Positions 49,678 to 61,909 of a stretch of 64,000 nt of DNA are shown here, piece after piece (position 1 is the stretch's first letter; each line of letters starts with the position of its first letter). The DNA lies in contig CM077594.1 in NCBI GenBank assembly GCA_039654915.1, forward strand, positions 33,763,001 through 33,827,000, given 5' to 3'. This DNA comes from Aquilaria yunnanensis. Lineage: Eukaryota > Streptophyta > Magnoliopsida > Malvales > Thymelaeaceae. The notes beneath the pieces are model-generated. The model was not told where the DNA came from and did not search any database. It saw only the letters and a list, made by a program, of their open reading frames with translations. The translations under genes were made by a program, and so were the position numbers.

Positions 49678-51106
49678 TCCTTAACCTCAAACTTCAATCA
49701 GTTTTTCAAACACAGTCAATTTTTCGCCAACGACAGGAGAGTTCCTATCATAGTGCTTCAGAGGAAATCTCCTTAACCTCAAACTTCAATCAATTTTTCA
49801 AACACATTCCATTTTTCTCCAACAATAGCTGAGTTCCTGTTATACAAGTTCTAAGGAAATCTCCTTAACCTCAAACTTCAATCAATTTTTCAAACACAGT
49901 CAATTTTCTCTAACCACAAGACATTTCCTGTCATACAGGTTCTAAGGAAATCTCCTTAACCTCAAATTTCAATCAATTTTTCAAACACAGTCAATTTTTC
50001 TTTAACGATAGGAAAGTTCCGATCGTAGAGGTTATAAGGAAATCTCCTTAACCTCAAACGTTAATCAATTTTTGAACCACAGTCAATCTTCTGCAATGAC
50101 AGGAGAGTTCTTGTCATTGAGGTTCTAAGGAAATCTGCTGAACCTTAAACTTTAATTAATTTTTCAAACACAGTCAATTTTTAATGAACGAGAGCACAGT
50201 TCCTGTCGTAGAGGTTCTAAGGAATTCTCCTTAACGTCAAACTTCAATTAATTTTTCAAATACAGTCAATTTTTCTTCAATGATAAGAGAGTTTCTATCA
50301 TAGAGGTTATAAGGAAATCTCCTTAACCTCAAACTCAATCAATTTTTCTACAATGATAGGAGAGTTTCAGTCGTAAAGGTTCTAAGGAAATCTCCTTAAC
50401 CTCAAACTTCAATCAACTTTTCAAACCAAGTCAATTTTCTCGAACGATAGGAGAGTTCCTGTTGTAGAGATTCTAAGGAAATCTCCTCAACCTCAAACTT
50501 CAATCAATTTTTCTCCAACAATAGGAGAGTTCCTGTCATAGTGGTTCTAAGGAAATCTCCTTAACCTCAAACTTCAATCAATTTTTCCAACGAAGTCAAC
50601 TTTCTCCGACGATAGTAGAGTTTTTGTCGTACAGGTTCTAAGGAAATCTCCTTAACCTCAAACTTCAATTAATTTGTCAAACACAGTCAATTTTTCTTCA
50701 ACGATAGGAGAGTACCTGTCGTAGAGGTTCTAATGAAATCTCCTTAACCTCAAACTTCAACCAATTTTTCAAACACAGTCAACTTTCTCCAACGATAGGA
50801 GAGTTCTTGTCGTACAGATTCTAAGGAAATCTCCTTAACCTCAAACTTCAATCAATTTTTCAAACACAGTCAATTTTTCTTCAACGATAGGAGAGTTCCT
50901 GTCGTAGTCGTTATAAGGAAATCTCCTTAACCTCAAACATCAATTAATTTTTCAAAAACAGTCAATTTTCTCCAACGATAGGCGAGTTCCTGTCATACAG
51001 GTTATAAGGAAACGTCCTAACCCTCAAACTTGAGTTAATTTTTCAAACACAGTCAATTTTTCTTCAATGATATGAGAGTTCCTGTCGTAGAGGTTATAAG
51101 GAAATC
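49678..51106 (+). repeat. Diverged satellite monomers including one 422-bp cassette
   Basis: The cassette is at 50136-50557. The stretch before it (GTTCCGATCG and GAACCACAGTCAATCTTC types, about 49985-50135) matches the lead-in of the cassettes at 52936, 58603 and 60030, so the shared module is longer than 422 bp at these sites. Confidence 0.78.
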
Positions 51107-52570
51107 TCCTTAACCTTAAACCTCAATCAATTTTTCAAACACAGTCAATTTTCTCCAATGATAAGAGAGTTCCTGTCGTAAAGGTTCTAAGGATATCTCC
51201 TACACCTCAAACTTTAATCAATTTTTCAAACACAATCAATTTTTCTTCAACGATACGAGAGTTACTGCCGTAGAAGTTCTAAGGAAATCTCCTTAACCTC
51301 AAACTTCAATCAGTTTTTCAAACACAGTCAATTTTCGCGAATGATAGGAGAGTTCATGTCGTAGAGGTTCTAAAGAAATCTCCTTAACCTCAAACTTCAA
51401 TCAATTTTTCAAACACAGTCCATTTTTCTCCAACGATAGGAGAGTTCCTTTCGTACAGGTTATAAGGAAATCTCCTTAACCTCAAACCTTAATCAATTTT
51501 TCAAAAACAGTCAATTTTCTCTAATGATAAGAGAGTTCCTGTCGTAGAGGTTCTAAGGAAATCTCCTAAACATCAAACTTTAATCAATTTTTCAAAAACA
51601 ATCAATTTTGCTTCAACGATAGGAGAGTTCCTGTCGTAGAGGTTCTAAGGAAATCTCCTTAACCTCAAACTTCAATCAATTTTTCAAACACAGTCAATTT
51701 TCTCGAACGATAGGAGAGTTCCTGTCGTAGAGGTTCTAAATAAATCTCCTTAACCTCAAACTTCAATCAATTTTTGAAACACAATCCATTTTTCTCCAAC
51801 GATAGCTGAGTTCCTATCGTAGAGGTTATAAGGAAATCTCCTTAACCTCAAACCTCAATCAATTTTTCAAACACAGTCAATTTTCTCCAATGATAAAAGA
51901 GTTCCTGTCGTAAAGGTTCTAAGGATATCTCCTACACCTCAAACTTTAATCAATTTTTCAAACACAATCAATTTTGCTTCAACGATAGGAGAGTTCCTGT
52001 CGTAGAGGTTCTAAGGAAATCTCCTTAACCTAAAACTTCAATCAATTTTTCAAACACAGTCAATTTTCTCGAACGATAGGAGAGTTCCTGTCGTAGAGGT
52101 TCTAAAGAAATCTCCTTAACCTCAAACTTCAATCAATTTTTCAAACACAGTCCATTTTTCTCCAACGATAGGAGAGTTCCTTTCGTACAAGTTATAAGGA
52201 AATCTCCTTAACCTCAAACCTTAATCAATTTTTCAAAAACAGTCAATTTTCTCTAATGATAAGAGAGTTCCTGTCGTAGAGGTTCTAAGGAAATCTCCTA
52301 AACATCAAACTTTAATTAATTTTTCAAAAACAATCAATTTTGCTTCAACGATAGGAGAGTTCCTGTCGTAGAGGTTCTAAGGAAATCTCCTTAACCTCAA
52401 ACTTCAATCAATTTTTCAAACACAGTCAATTTTCTCGAACGATAGGAGAGTTCCTGTCGTAGAGGTTCTAAAGAAATCTCCTTAACCTCAAACTTCAATC
52501 AATTTTTCAAACGGAGTCCATTTTTCTCCAGCGATAGCTGAGTTCCTGTCGTACAGGTTCTAAGGAAATC
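51107..52570 (+). repeat. Four tandem 366-bp tetramers (16 monomers, 1,464 bp)
   Basis: Each tetramer runs CTCCAATGATA (or CTCTAATG), CTTCAACGATA, CTCGAACGATA (GCGAATG in one), then a CCATTTTTCTCCA(A/G)CGATA monomer. A 732-bp (two-tetramer) period is also visible: GTTCCTTTCG recurs at about 51444 and 52176. This is the same tetramer order found three times inside the 2,054-bp HOR unit. Confidence 0.85.
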
Positions 52571-55500
52571 TCCTTAACCTCAAACATCAATCAATTTTTC
52601 AAACACAGTCAATTTTCTCCAACCATAGGAGAGTTCCTGTCGTACAGGATCTAAGGAAATCTCCTTAACCTCAATCTTCATTCAATTTTTCAAACAAAGT
52701 CAATTTTGTTTAACGACCGGAGAGTTGCTGTCGTACAGGTTCTAAGGAAATCTCCGTAACCTCAAACTTCATTCAATTTTTCACACACAGTCAAATTTTC
52801 TTGAACGATAGGAGAGTTCCGATCGTATAGGTTCTAAGGAAATCTCCTTAACCTCAAACGTTAATCAATTTTTGAAACACAGTCAATCTTCTACAACGAT
52901 AGGAGAGTTCCTGTCGTTGAGGTTCTAAGGAAATCTCCTAAACGTTAAACTTTAATAAATTTTTCACACACAGTCAATTATTAATGAATGAGAGGACAGT
53001 TCCTGTCGTAGAGGTTCTAAGGAAATCTCCTTAATGTCAAACTTCAATTAATTTTTCAAATACAGTCAATTTTTATTCAACGATAGTAAAGTTTCTATCA
53101 TAGAGGTTCTAAGGAAATCTCCTTACCGTCAAACTCAATCAATTTTTCTTAAATGATAGGAGAGTTTCAGTCGTAGAGGTTCTAAGAAAATATCCTTAAC
53201 CTCAAACTTCAATCAACTTTTCAAACCAAGTCAATTTTCTCGAATGATAGGAGAGTTTTTGTTGTAGAGATTCTAAGGAAATCTCCTCAACCTCAGACTT
53301 CAATTAATTTTTCTCCAACAATAAGAAAGTTCCTTTCATAGAGGTTCTAAGGAAATCTCCTTAACCTCAAACTTGAATCAATTTTTCAACCACAGTCAAC
53401 TTTGTCCACCGATAGTAGAGTTCTTGTCGTACAGGTTCTAAGGAAATCTCCTTAACCTCAATTTTCAATCAATTTTTCAAACACAGTCAATTTTTCTCCA
53501 CTGATAGTAGAGTTCCTGTCATAGAGGTTATAAGGAAATCTCGTTAACCTCAAACTTCAATCAATTTTTCAAACGCAGTCAATTTTCTCCAACAATAAGA
53601 GAGTTCTTGTCTTACAGGTTCTAAAGAAATCTCCTTAACCTCAAACTTCAATCAATTTTTCAAACACAGTGAATTTTGTCCAACGATAGGAGAGTTCCTG
53701 TTGTAGAGATTCTAAGGAAATCTCCTCAACCTCAAACTTCAATTAACTTTTCAAACAAAGTCAATTTTCCCGAACGATAGGAGAGTTCCTGTTGTAGAGA
53801 TTCTAAGGAAATCTCCTCAACCTCAAACTTTAATCAATTTTTCAAAGACAGTCAATTTTTCTCCAACGATAGCTGAGTTCCTGTCGTAGAGGTTCTAAGG
53901 AAATCTCCTTAACCTCAAATGTCAATCAATTTTTGAAACGCAGTCAATTTTCTCCAACGATAGGAGAGTTCCTGTCGTACAGGTTCTAAGGAAATCTCCT
54001 TAACCTCAAACCTCAATCAATTTTTCAAACACAGTCAATTTTGTCCAACGATAAGAGAGTTCCTGTTGTAGAGATTCTCAGGAAATCTCCTTAACCTCAA
54101 ACTTCAATCAACTTTTCAAACCAAGTCAATTTTCTCGAACGATAGGAGAGGTCCTGTTGTAGAGATTTTAAGGAAATCTCCTCAACCTCAAACTTGAATC
54201 AATTTTTCCCCAACAATAGGTGAGTTCCTGTCGTAGAGGTTCTAAGGAAATCTCCTTAACCTCAAACTTCAATCAATTTTTCAAACACAGTCAACTTTCT
54301 CCAGCCATAGGAGAGTTCTTGTCATATAGGTTCTAAGGAAATCCCCTTAACCTCAAACTTGAATCAAATTTTCAACGACAGTATATTTTTCATAAACGAT
54401 AGGAGAGTTCTTGTCGTACAGGTTATAAGGAAATCTCCTTAACCTCAAACTTCAATGAATTTTTCAAACACAGTTAACTTTTCTGCAACGATAGGAGAGT
54501 TCCTGTCGTAGAGGTTCTAAGGAAATCTCCTTAACTCAAACTTCAATCAATTTTTCAAACACAGTCAATTTTTCTTCAACGATAGGTGAATTCCTGTGGT
54601 AGAGGTTATAAGGAAATCTCTTTTAACCTCAAATTTTAATCAATTTTTCAAACACAGTCAGTTTTTCTCCAACGATAAGAGACTTCTTGTCGTACAGGTT
54701 AAAAGGAAATCTCCTTAACCTCAAACTTTAATCAATTTTTTAACTACAGTCAATTTTTCTTCAACGATATGAGACTTCCTTATAGTGGTTCAAAGGAAAT
54801 CTCCTTAACCTCAAACATTAATCAATTTTTCAAACATAGTCAATTTTCTCAAACGATAGGAGAATTCCTGTCGTACAGGTTATAAGGAAATCTCCCGAAC
54901 CTCAAACCTCAATCAATTTTTCAAACACAGTCAATTTTCCCCAATGATAAGAGAGTTCCTGTCGTAAAGGTTTTATGGAAATCTCGTAAACCACAATCTT
55001 TAGTCAATTTTTCAAACACAATCAATTTTTCTTCAACGATAGGAGAGTTCCTGTCGTAGAGGTTCTAAAGAAATCGCCTTAACCTCAAACTTCAATCAAT
55101 TTTTCAAACACAGAAAATTTTCTCGAATGATAGGAGAGTTCCTGTCGTAGAGGTTCTAAGGAAATCTCTTTACCTCAGACTTCAATCAATTTTTCAAACA
55201 CAGTCCTTTTTTCTCGAACGATAGGAGAGTTCCTGTCGTACAGGTTATAAGGAAATCTCTATAATCTGAAACCTTAATCAATTTTTCAAACACAGTCATT
55301 TTTCCCCAATTATAAGACAGTTCCTGTCGTAGACGTTCTAAGGAAATCTCCTAAACTTCAAACTTTAATCAATTTTTCAAACACAATCAATTTTTCTTCA
55401 ACGATAGGAGAGTTCCTGTCGTAGAGGTTCTAAGGAAATCTCCTTAACCTTAAACTTCAATCAATTTTTCAAACACAGTCAATTTTCTCGAACGATAGGA

Positions 55501-55899
55501 GTGTTCCTGTCGTAGAGGTTCTAAAGAAATCTCTTTAACCTCAAACTTCAATCAATTTTTCAAACACAGTCAATTTTTCTTCAATGATAGGAAAGTTCCT
55601 GTCGTAGAGGTTTAAAGGAAATCGCTTTAACCTCAAACTTAAATCAATGTTTCAAACACAGTCAATTCTCTCCAACGATCGGTGAGTTCCTGTCGTAGAG
55701 GTTATAAGGAAATCTCCTTAACCTCAAACCTCAATCAATTTTTCAAACACAGTCAATTTTATCCAACGATAGGCGAGTTCCTGTCATACAGGTTATAAGG
55801 AAATGTCCTAAACCTCAAACTTGAATTAATTTTTTAACCACAGCCAATTTTTCTTTAACGATATGAAGGTTCCTATCGTAGAGGTTATAAGGAAATCTC
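52571..55899 (+). repeat. Diverged satellite monomers with one 422-bp cassette and tetramer remnants
   Basis: The cassette is at 52936-53357. Between about 54900 and 55530 the tetramer order (CCAATGATA, CTTCAACG, CTCGAA(C/T)G, tail TACAGG) is still recognisable. No gene was seen. Confidence 0.78.
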
Positions 55900-57262
55900 C
55901 ATAACCTCAAACTTCAATTAGTTTTTCAAGCACGGTCAATTTTTCCCCAACGATAGAAGAGTTCCTGTCATAGTGGTTCAAAGGAAATCTCATTAACCTC
56001 AAACATCAATCAATTTTTCAAACACAGTCAATTTTCTCCAAAGATAGAAGAGTTCCTGTCGTACAGGTTATAAGGAAATCTCTTTAACCTCAAACCTCAA
56101 ACAATTTTTCAAACACAGTCAATTTTCTCCAATGATAAGAGAGTTCCTTTCGTAGAGGTTTTAAGGAAATCTCCTAAACCACAAACTTTAATCAATTTTT
56201 CAAACACAATCAATTTTTCTTTAACGATAGGAGAGTTCCTGTCGTAGAGGTTCTAAGGAAATCTCCTTAACCTCAAACTTTAATCAATTTTTCAGACACA
56301 GTCAATTTTCTCGAACGATAGGAGAGTTCCTGTCGTAGAGGTTCTAAGGAAATCTCCTAAACATCAAATTTTAATCAATTTTTCAAACACAATTAATTTT
56401 TCTTTGATGATAGGAGAGTTCCTGTCGTAGAGGTTCTAAGGAAATCTCCTTAACCTCAAACTTCAATCAATTTTCTCGAACGATAGGAGAGTTCCTGTCG
56501 TAGAGATTCTAAAGGAATCTCCTTAACCTCAAACTTCAACCAATTTTTCAAACACAGTCAATTTTGCTTCAATGATAGGAGAGTTCCTGTCGTAGAGGTT
56601 TAAAGGAAATCGCCTTAATCAGTCAATTCTCTCCAACGATAGGAGAGTTCCTGTCCTACAGGTTGTAGGGAAATGTCCTTAACCTCAAACTTGAATCAAT
56701 TTTTCAACCACAGTCAATTTTTCTTCAACGGTAGGAGAATTCCTGTGGTAGAGGTTATAAGGAAATCTCTTGTAACATCAAACTTCAATTAATTTTTCAA
56801 ACACAGTCAATTTTTCTGTAACGATAAGAGAATTCATGTCGTACAGGTTATAAGGAAATCTCCTTAACCTCAAAGTTCAATCAATTTTTCAACCACAGTC
56901 AATTTTTGTTTAACGATAGGAGACTTCCTCTCGTAGAGGTTATAAGGAAATCTCCTTAATCTCAAACTTGAATAAATCTTCCAAACATAGTCAACTTTGC
57001 TCCAACGATAAGAGACTTCCTGTCATAGAGGTTATAAGGAAATCTTCTTAACCTCAAACTTCAAACAATTTTTCAAACATAGTCAATTTTTCTCCAACGA
57101 TAGCTGAGTTCCTGTCGTAAAGGTTCTAAGGAAATCTCCTTAACCTCAAACTTCAATCAATTTTTCAAACACAGTCAATTTTCTCAAACGAAAGAAGTGT
57201 TCCTGTCCTAGAGGTTCTAAGGAAATCTCCTTAACCTCAAACTTTAATCAATTTTTCAAACA
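55900..57262 (+). repeat. 1.36-kb segment duplicated at 60545-61909 (source or copy)
   Basis: It matches the right-hand segment at an offset of 4,645-4,647 bp, including rare shared defects: a fused monomer CGCCTTAATCAGTCAATTC at 56611/61258 and a short CAATTTTCTCGAACG monomer at about 56467/61114. It contains one 461-bp cassette (56676-57136). Confidence 0.85.
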
Positions 57263-58146
57263 CAGTCAATTTTTCCTCAACAATAGTAGAGTTCCTGTCG
57301 TAAAGGTTATAAGGAAATCACCTTAACCTCAAACTTGAATCAAAATTTCAAGCACAGTTTATTTTTCTTCAACGATAGAAGAGTTCCTGTCGTAGAGGTT
57401 ATAAGGAAATCTCCTTAACCTCAAACTTCAATCAATTTTTCAAACACAGTCAATTTTTCTGCAACGATAGGAGAGTTCCTGTCGTAGAGGTTATAAGGAA
57501 ATGTCCTTAACCTCAAACTTGAATCAATTTTTCAACCACAGTAAATTTTTCTTCAACGATAGGAGAGTTCTTGTCATAGAGGTTATAAGGAAATCTCCTT
57601 AACCTCAAACTTTAATCAATTTTTAAAACACAGTCAACTTTCTCCAACGATAGGAGAGTTCTTGTCGTACAGGTTCTAAGGAAATCTCCTTAACCTCAAA
57701 CTTGAATCAATTTTTCAAACACAATCAATTTTTCTTCAACGATAGGAGACTACCTGTCGTAGAGGTTATAAGGAAATCACCTTAACCTCAGACTTGAATC
57801 AAATTTTCAACCACAGTCAATTTTTCTTCAGCGATAGGAGAGTTCCTGTCGTAGACGTTATAAGGAAATCTCCTTAACCTTAAATATCAACAAAATTTTC
57901 AAACACAGTCAATTTTCTCCAACGATCGGAGAGGTCCTGTCATACAGATTATAAGCAAATGTCCTTAACCTCAAACTTGAATCAATTTTTCAACCACAGT
58001 CAATTTTTCTTCAACGATATGAGAGTTCCTGTCACAGAGGTTATAACGAAATCCCCTTAACCTCAAACTTCAATCTGTTTTTCAAACACAGTCAATTTTT
58101 CTCCAACGATAAGAGAGTTCCTACCATTGTGGTTCAAAGGAAATCT
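57263..58146 (+). repeat. Diverged satellite monomers
   Basis: Ordinary 91-92 bp monomers, many with GAATCAA and ACCACAG variants. No higher-order order was recognised. Confidence 0.8.
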
Positions 58147-59122
58147 CCTTAACCTCAAACATCAATCAATTTGTCAAACACAGTCAATTTTCTCGAACGA
58201 TAGGAAAGTTCCTGTCGTAGAGGTTCTAAGGAAATCTCCTTAACCTCAAACTTCAATCAATTTTTCAAACACAGTCCATTTTTCTCCAACGATAGCTGAG
58301 TTCCTGTTATACAGGTTCTAAGGAAATCTCCTTAACCTCAAACCTCAATCAATTTTTCAAACACAGTCAATTTTCTCCAACCATAGGAGAGTTCCTATCG
58401 CACAGGTTCTAAGGAAATCTCCTTAACCTCAAAATTCATTCAATTTTTCAAATACAGTCAATTTTTCTTGAACGATAGGAGAGTTTCGATCGTAGAGGTT
58501 ATAAGGAAATCTCCTTAACCTCAAACGTTAATCAATTTTTGAAACACAGTCAATCTTCTGCAACGATAGAAGAGTTCCTGTCATTGAGGTTCTAAGGAAA
58601 TCTGCTAAACCTTAAACTTTAATTAATTTTTCAAACACAGTCAATTTTTAATGAACGAGAGCACAGTTCCTGTCGTAAAGGTTTTAAGGAATTCTCCTCA
58701 ACGTCAAACTTCAATCAATTTTTCAAATACAGTCAATTTTTCTTCAACGATAGGAGAGTTTCTATCCTAGAGGTTCTAAGGAAATCTCATTAACCTCAAA
58801 CTCAATCAATTTTTCTTCAATGATAAGAGAGTTTCAGTCATAGAGGTTCTAAGGAAATATCCTTAACCTCAAACTTCAATCAACTTTTCAAACCAAGTCA
58901 ATTTTCTCGAACGATAGGAGAGTTCCTGTTGTAAAGATTCTAAGGAAATCTCCTCAACCTCAAACTTCAATCAAATTTTCTCCAACAATAGGAGAGTTCC
59001 TGTAATATAGGTTCTAAGGAAATCTCCGTAACCTCAAACTTCAATCAATTTTTCAAACACAATCAACTTTCTCCAACGATAGGAGAGTTCTTGTCGTACA
59101 GGTTCTAAGGAAATCTCCTTAA
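58147..59122 (+). repeat. 976-bp segment duplicated at 59574-60549
   Basis: The two segments match at a constant offset of 1,427 bp (for example CGAACG at 58194/59621 and ATGAACGAGA at 58651/60078). They contain the CTCCAACCATAGG monomer and a 422-bp cassette (58603-59024). Confidence 0.85.
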
Positions 59123-59573
59123 CCTCAAACTTCAATTAATTCTTCAAACACAGTCAATTTTTCTTCAACGATAGGAGAGTACCTGTCGTAGAGGTTCTAA
59201 GGAAATCTCCTTAACCTCAAATTTCAATCAATTTTTCAAACACAGTCAACTTTCTCCAACAATAGGAGAGTTCTTGTCGTACAGGTTCTAAGGAACTCTC
59301 ATTAACCTCAAACTTCAATCAATTTTTCAAACACAGTCAATTTTTTTTCAACGATAGGAGAGTTCCTGTAGTAGACGTTATAAGGAAATCTCCTTAACCT
59401 TAAATATCAATCAATTTTTCAAACACAGTCAATTTTATCCAACGATAGGCGAGTTCCGGTCATACAGGTTATAAGGAAATGTCCTAAACCTCAAACTTGA
59501 ATTAGTTTTTCAACCACAGTCAATTTTATCCAACGATAGGAGAGTTCCTGTCGTAGAGGTTCTAAGGAAATCT
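59123..59573 (+). repeat. Satellite monomers between the two 976-bp segments
   Basis: Five monomers, including TTTTTTTTCAACG and GGCGAGTTCC variants. No special structure. Confidence 0.8.
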
Positions 59574-60549
59574 CCTTAACCTCAAACTTCAATCAATTTT
59601 TCAAACACAGTCAAGTTTCTCGAACGATAGGAGAGTTCCTATCGTAGAGGTTCTAAGGAAATCTCCTTAACCTAAAACTTCAATCAATTTTTTAAACATA
59701 GTTCATTTTTCTCCAACGATAGCTGAGTTCCTGTCATACAGGTTCTAAGGAAATCTCCTTAACCTCAAACCTCAATCAATTTTTCAAACACAGTCAATTT
59801 TCTCCAACCATAGGAGAGTTCCTGTCGCACAGGTTCTAAGGAAATCTCCTTCACCTCAAAATTCATTCAATTTTTCAAATACAGTCAATTTTTCTTGAAA
59901 GATAGGAGAGTTTCGATCATAGAGGTTATAAGGAAATCTCCTTAACCTCAAACGTTAATTAATTTTTGAAACACAGTCAATCTTCTGCAACGATAGAAGA
60001 GTTCCTGTCGTTGAGGTTCTAAGGAAATCTGCTGAACCTTAAACTTTAATTAATTTTTCAATAACAGTCAATTTTTAATGAACGAGAGCACAGTTCCTGT
60101 CGTAGAGGTTCTAAGGAATTCTCCTTAACGTCAAACTTCAATCAATTTTTCAAATACAGTCAATTTTTCTTCAACGATAGGAGAGTTTCTATCATAGAGG
60201 TTCTAAGGAAATCTCATTATCCTCAAACTCAATCAATTTTTCTTCAATAATAGGAGAGTTTCAGTTATAGAGGTTCTAAGGAAATATCCTTAACCTCAAA
60301 CTTCAATCAACTTTTCAAACCAAGTCAATTTTCTCGAATGATAGGAGAGTTCCTGTTGTAGAGATTCTAAGGAAATCTCCTCAACCTCAAACTTCAATCA
60401 ATTTTTCTCCAACAATAGGAGAGTTTTTGTCATAGAGGTTCTAAGAAAATCTCCTTAACCTCAAACTTCAATCAATTTTTCAAACACAGTCAACTTTCTC
60501 CAACGATAGGAGAGTTCTTGTCGTACAGGTTCTAAGGAAATCTCCTTAA
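59574..60549 (+). repeat. Second copy of the 976-bp segment
   Basis: It is colinear with 58147-59122 and carries a 422-bp cassette at 60030-60451. Its right end coincides with the left end of the 1.36-kb duplicated segment. Confidence 0.85.
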
Positions 60550-61909
60550 CCTGAAACTTCAATTAGTTTTTCAAGCACGGTCAATTTTTCCCCAACGATA
60601 GAAGAGTTCCTATCATAGTGGTTCAAAGGAAATCTCATTAACCTCAAACATCAATCAATTTTTCAAACACAGTCAATTTTCTCCAACGATAGAAGAGTTC
60701 CTGTCGTACAGGTTAAAAGGAAATCTCCTTAACCTCAAACCTCAAACATATTTTTGAAACACAGTCAATTTTCTCCAATGCTAAGAGAGTTCCTTTCGTA
60801 GAGGTTTTAAGGAAATCTCCTAAACCACAAAACTTTAATCAATTTTTCAAACACAATCAATTTTTCTTTAACGATAGGAGAGTTCCTGTCGTAGAGGTTC
60901 TAAGGAAATCTCCTTAACCTCAAACTTTAATCAATTTTTCAGACACAGTCAATTTTCTCGAACGATAGGAGAGTTCCTGTCGTAGAGGTTCTAAGGAAAT
61001 CTCCTAAACATCAAATTTTAATCAACTTTTCAAACACAATAAATTTTTCTTCAACGATAGGAGAGTTCCTGTCGTAGAGGTTCTAAGGAAATCTCCTTAA
61101 CCTCAAACTTCAATCAATTTTCTCGAACGATAGGAGAATTCCTGTCGTAGAGGTTCTAAAGGAATCTCCTTAACCTTAAACTTCAACCAATTTTTCAAAC
61201 ACAGTCAATTTTTCTTCAATGATAGGAGAGTTCCTGTCGTAGAGGTTTAAAGGAAATCGCCTTAATCAGTCAATTCTCTCCAACGGTAGGAGAGTTCCTG
61301 TCCTACAGGTTATAGGAAAATGTCCTTAACCTCAAACTTGAATCAATTTTTCAACCACAGTCAATTTTTCTTCAACGATAGGAGAATTCCTGTGGTAGAG
61401 GTTATAAGGAAATGACTTGTAACATCAAACTTCAATTAATTTTTCAAACACAGTCAATTTTTCTGTAATGATAAGAGAATTCGTGTCGTACAGGTTATAA
61501 GGAAATCTCCTTAACCTCAAAGTTCAATCAATTTTTCAACCACAGTCAATTTTTGTTCAACGATAGGAGACTTCCTGTCGTAGAGGTTATAAGGAAATCT
61601 CCTTAATCTCAAACTTGAATAAATCTTCCAAACATAGTCAATTTTGCTCCAACGATAAGAGAGTTCCTGTCATAGAGGTTATAAGGAAATCTTCTTAACC
61701 TCAAACTTCAAACAATTTTTCAAACATAGTCAATTTTTCTCCAACGATAGCTGAGTTCCTGTCGTAAAGGTTCTAAGGAAATCTCCTTAACCTCAAACTT
61801 CAATCAATTTTTCAAACATAGTCAATTTTCTCAAACGAAAGAAGTGTTCCTGTCGTAGAGGTTCTAAGGAAATCTCCTTAACCTCAAACTTTAATCAATT
61901 TTTCAAACA
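60545..61909 (+). repeat. Second copy of the 1.36-kb segment
   Basis: It is colinear with 55900-57262, with small indels shifting the offset from 4,645 to 4,647. It contains a 461-bp cassette (61323-61783). Confidence 0.85.
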
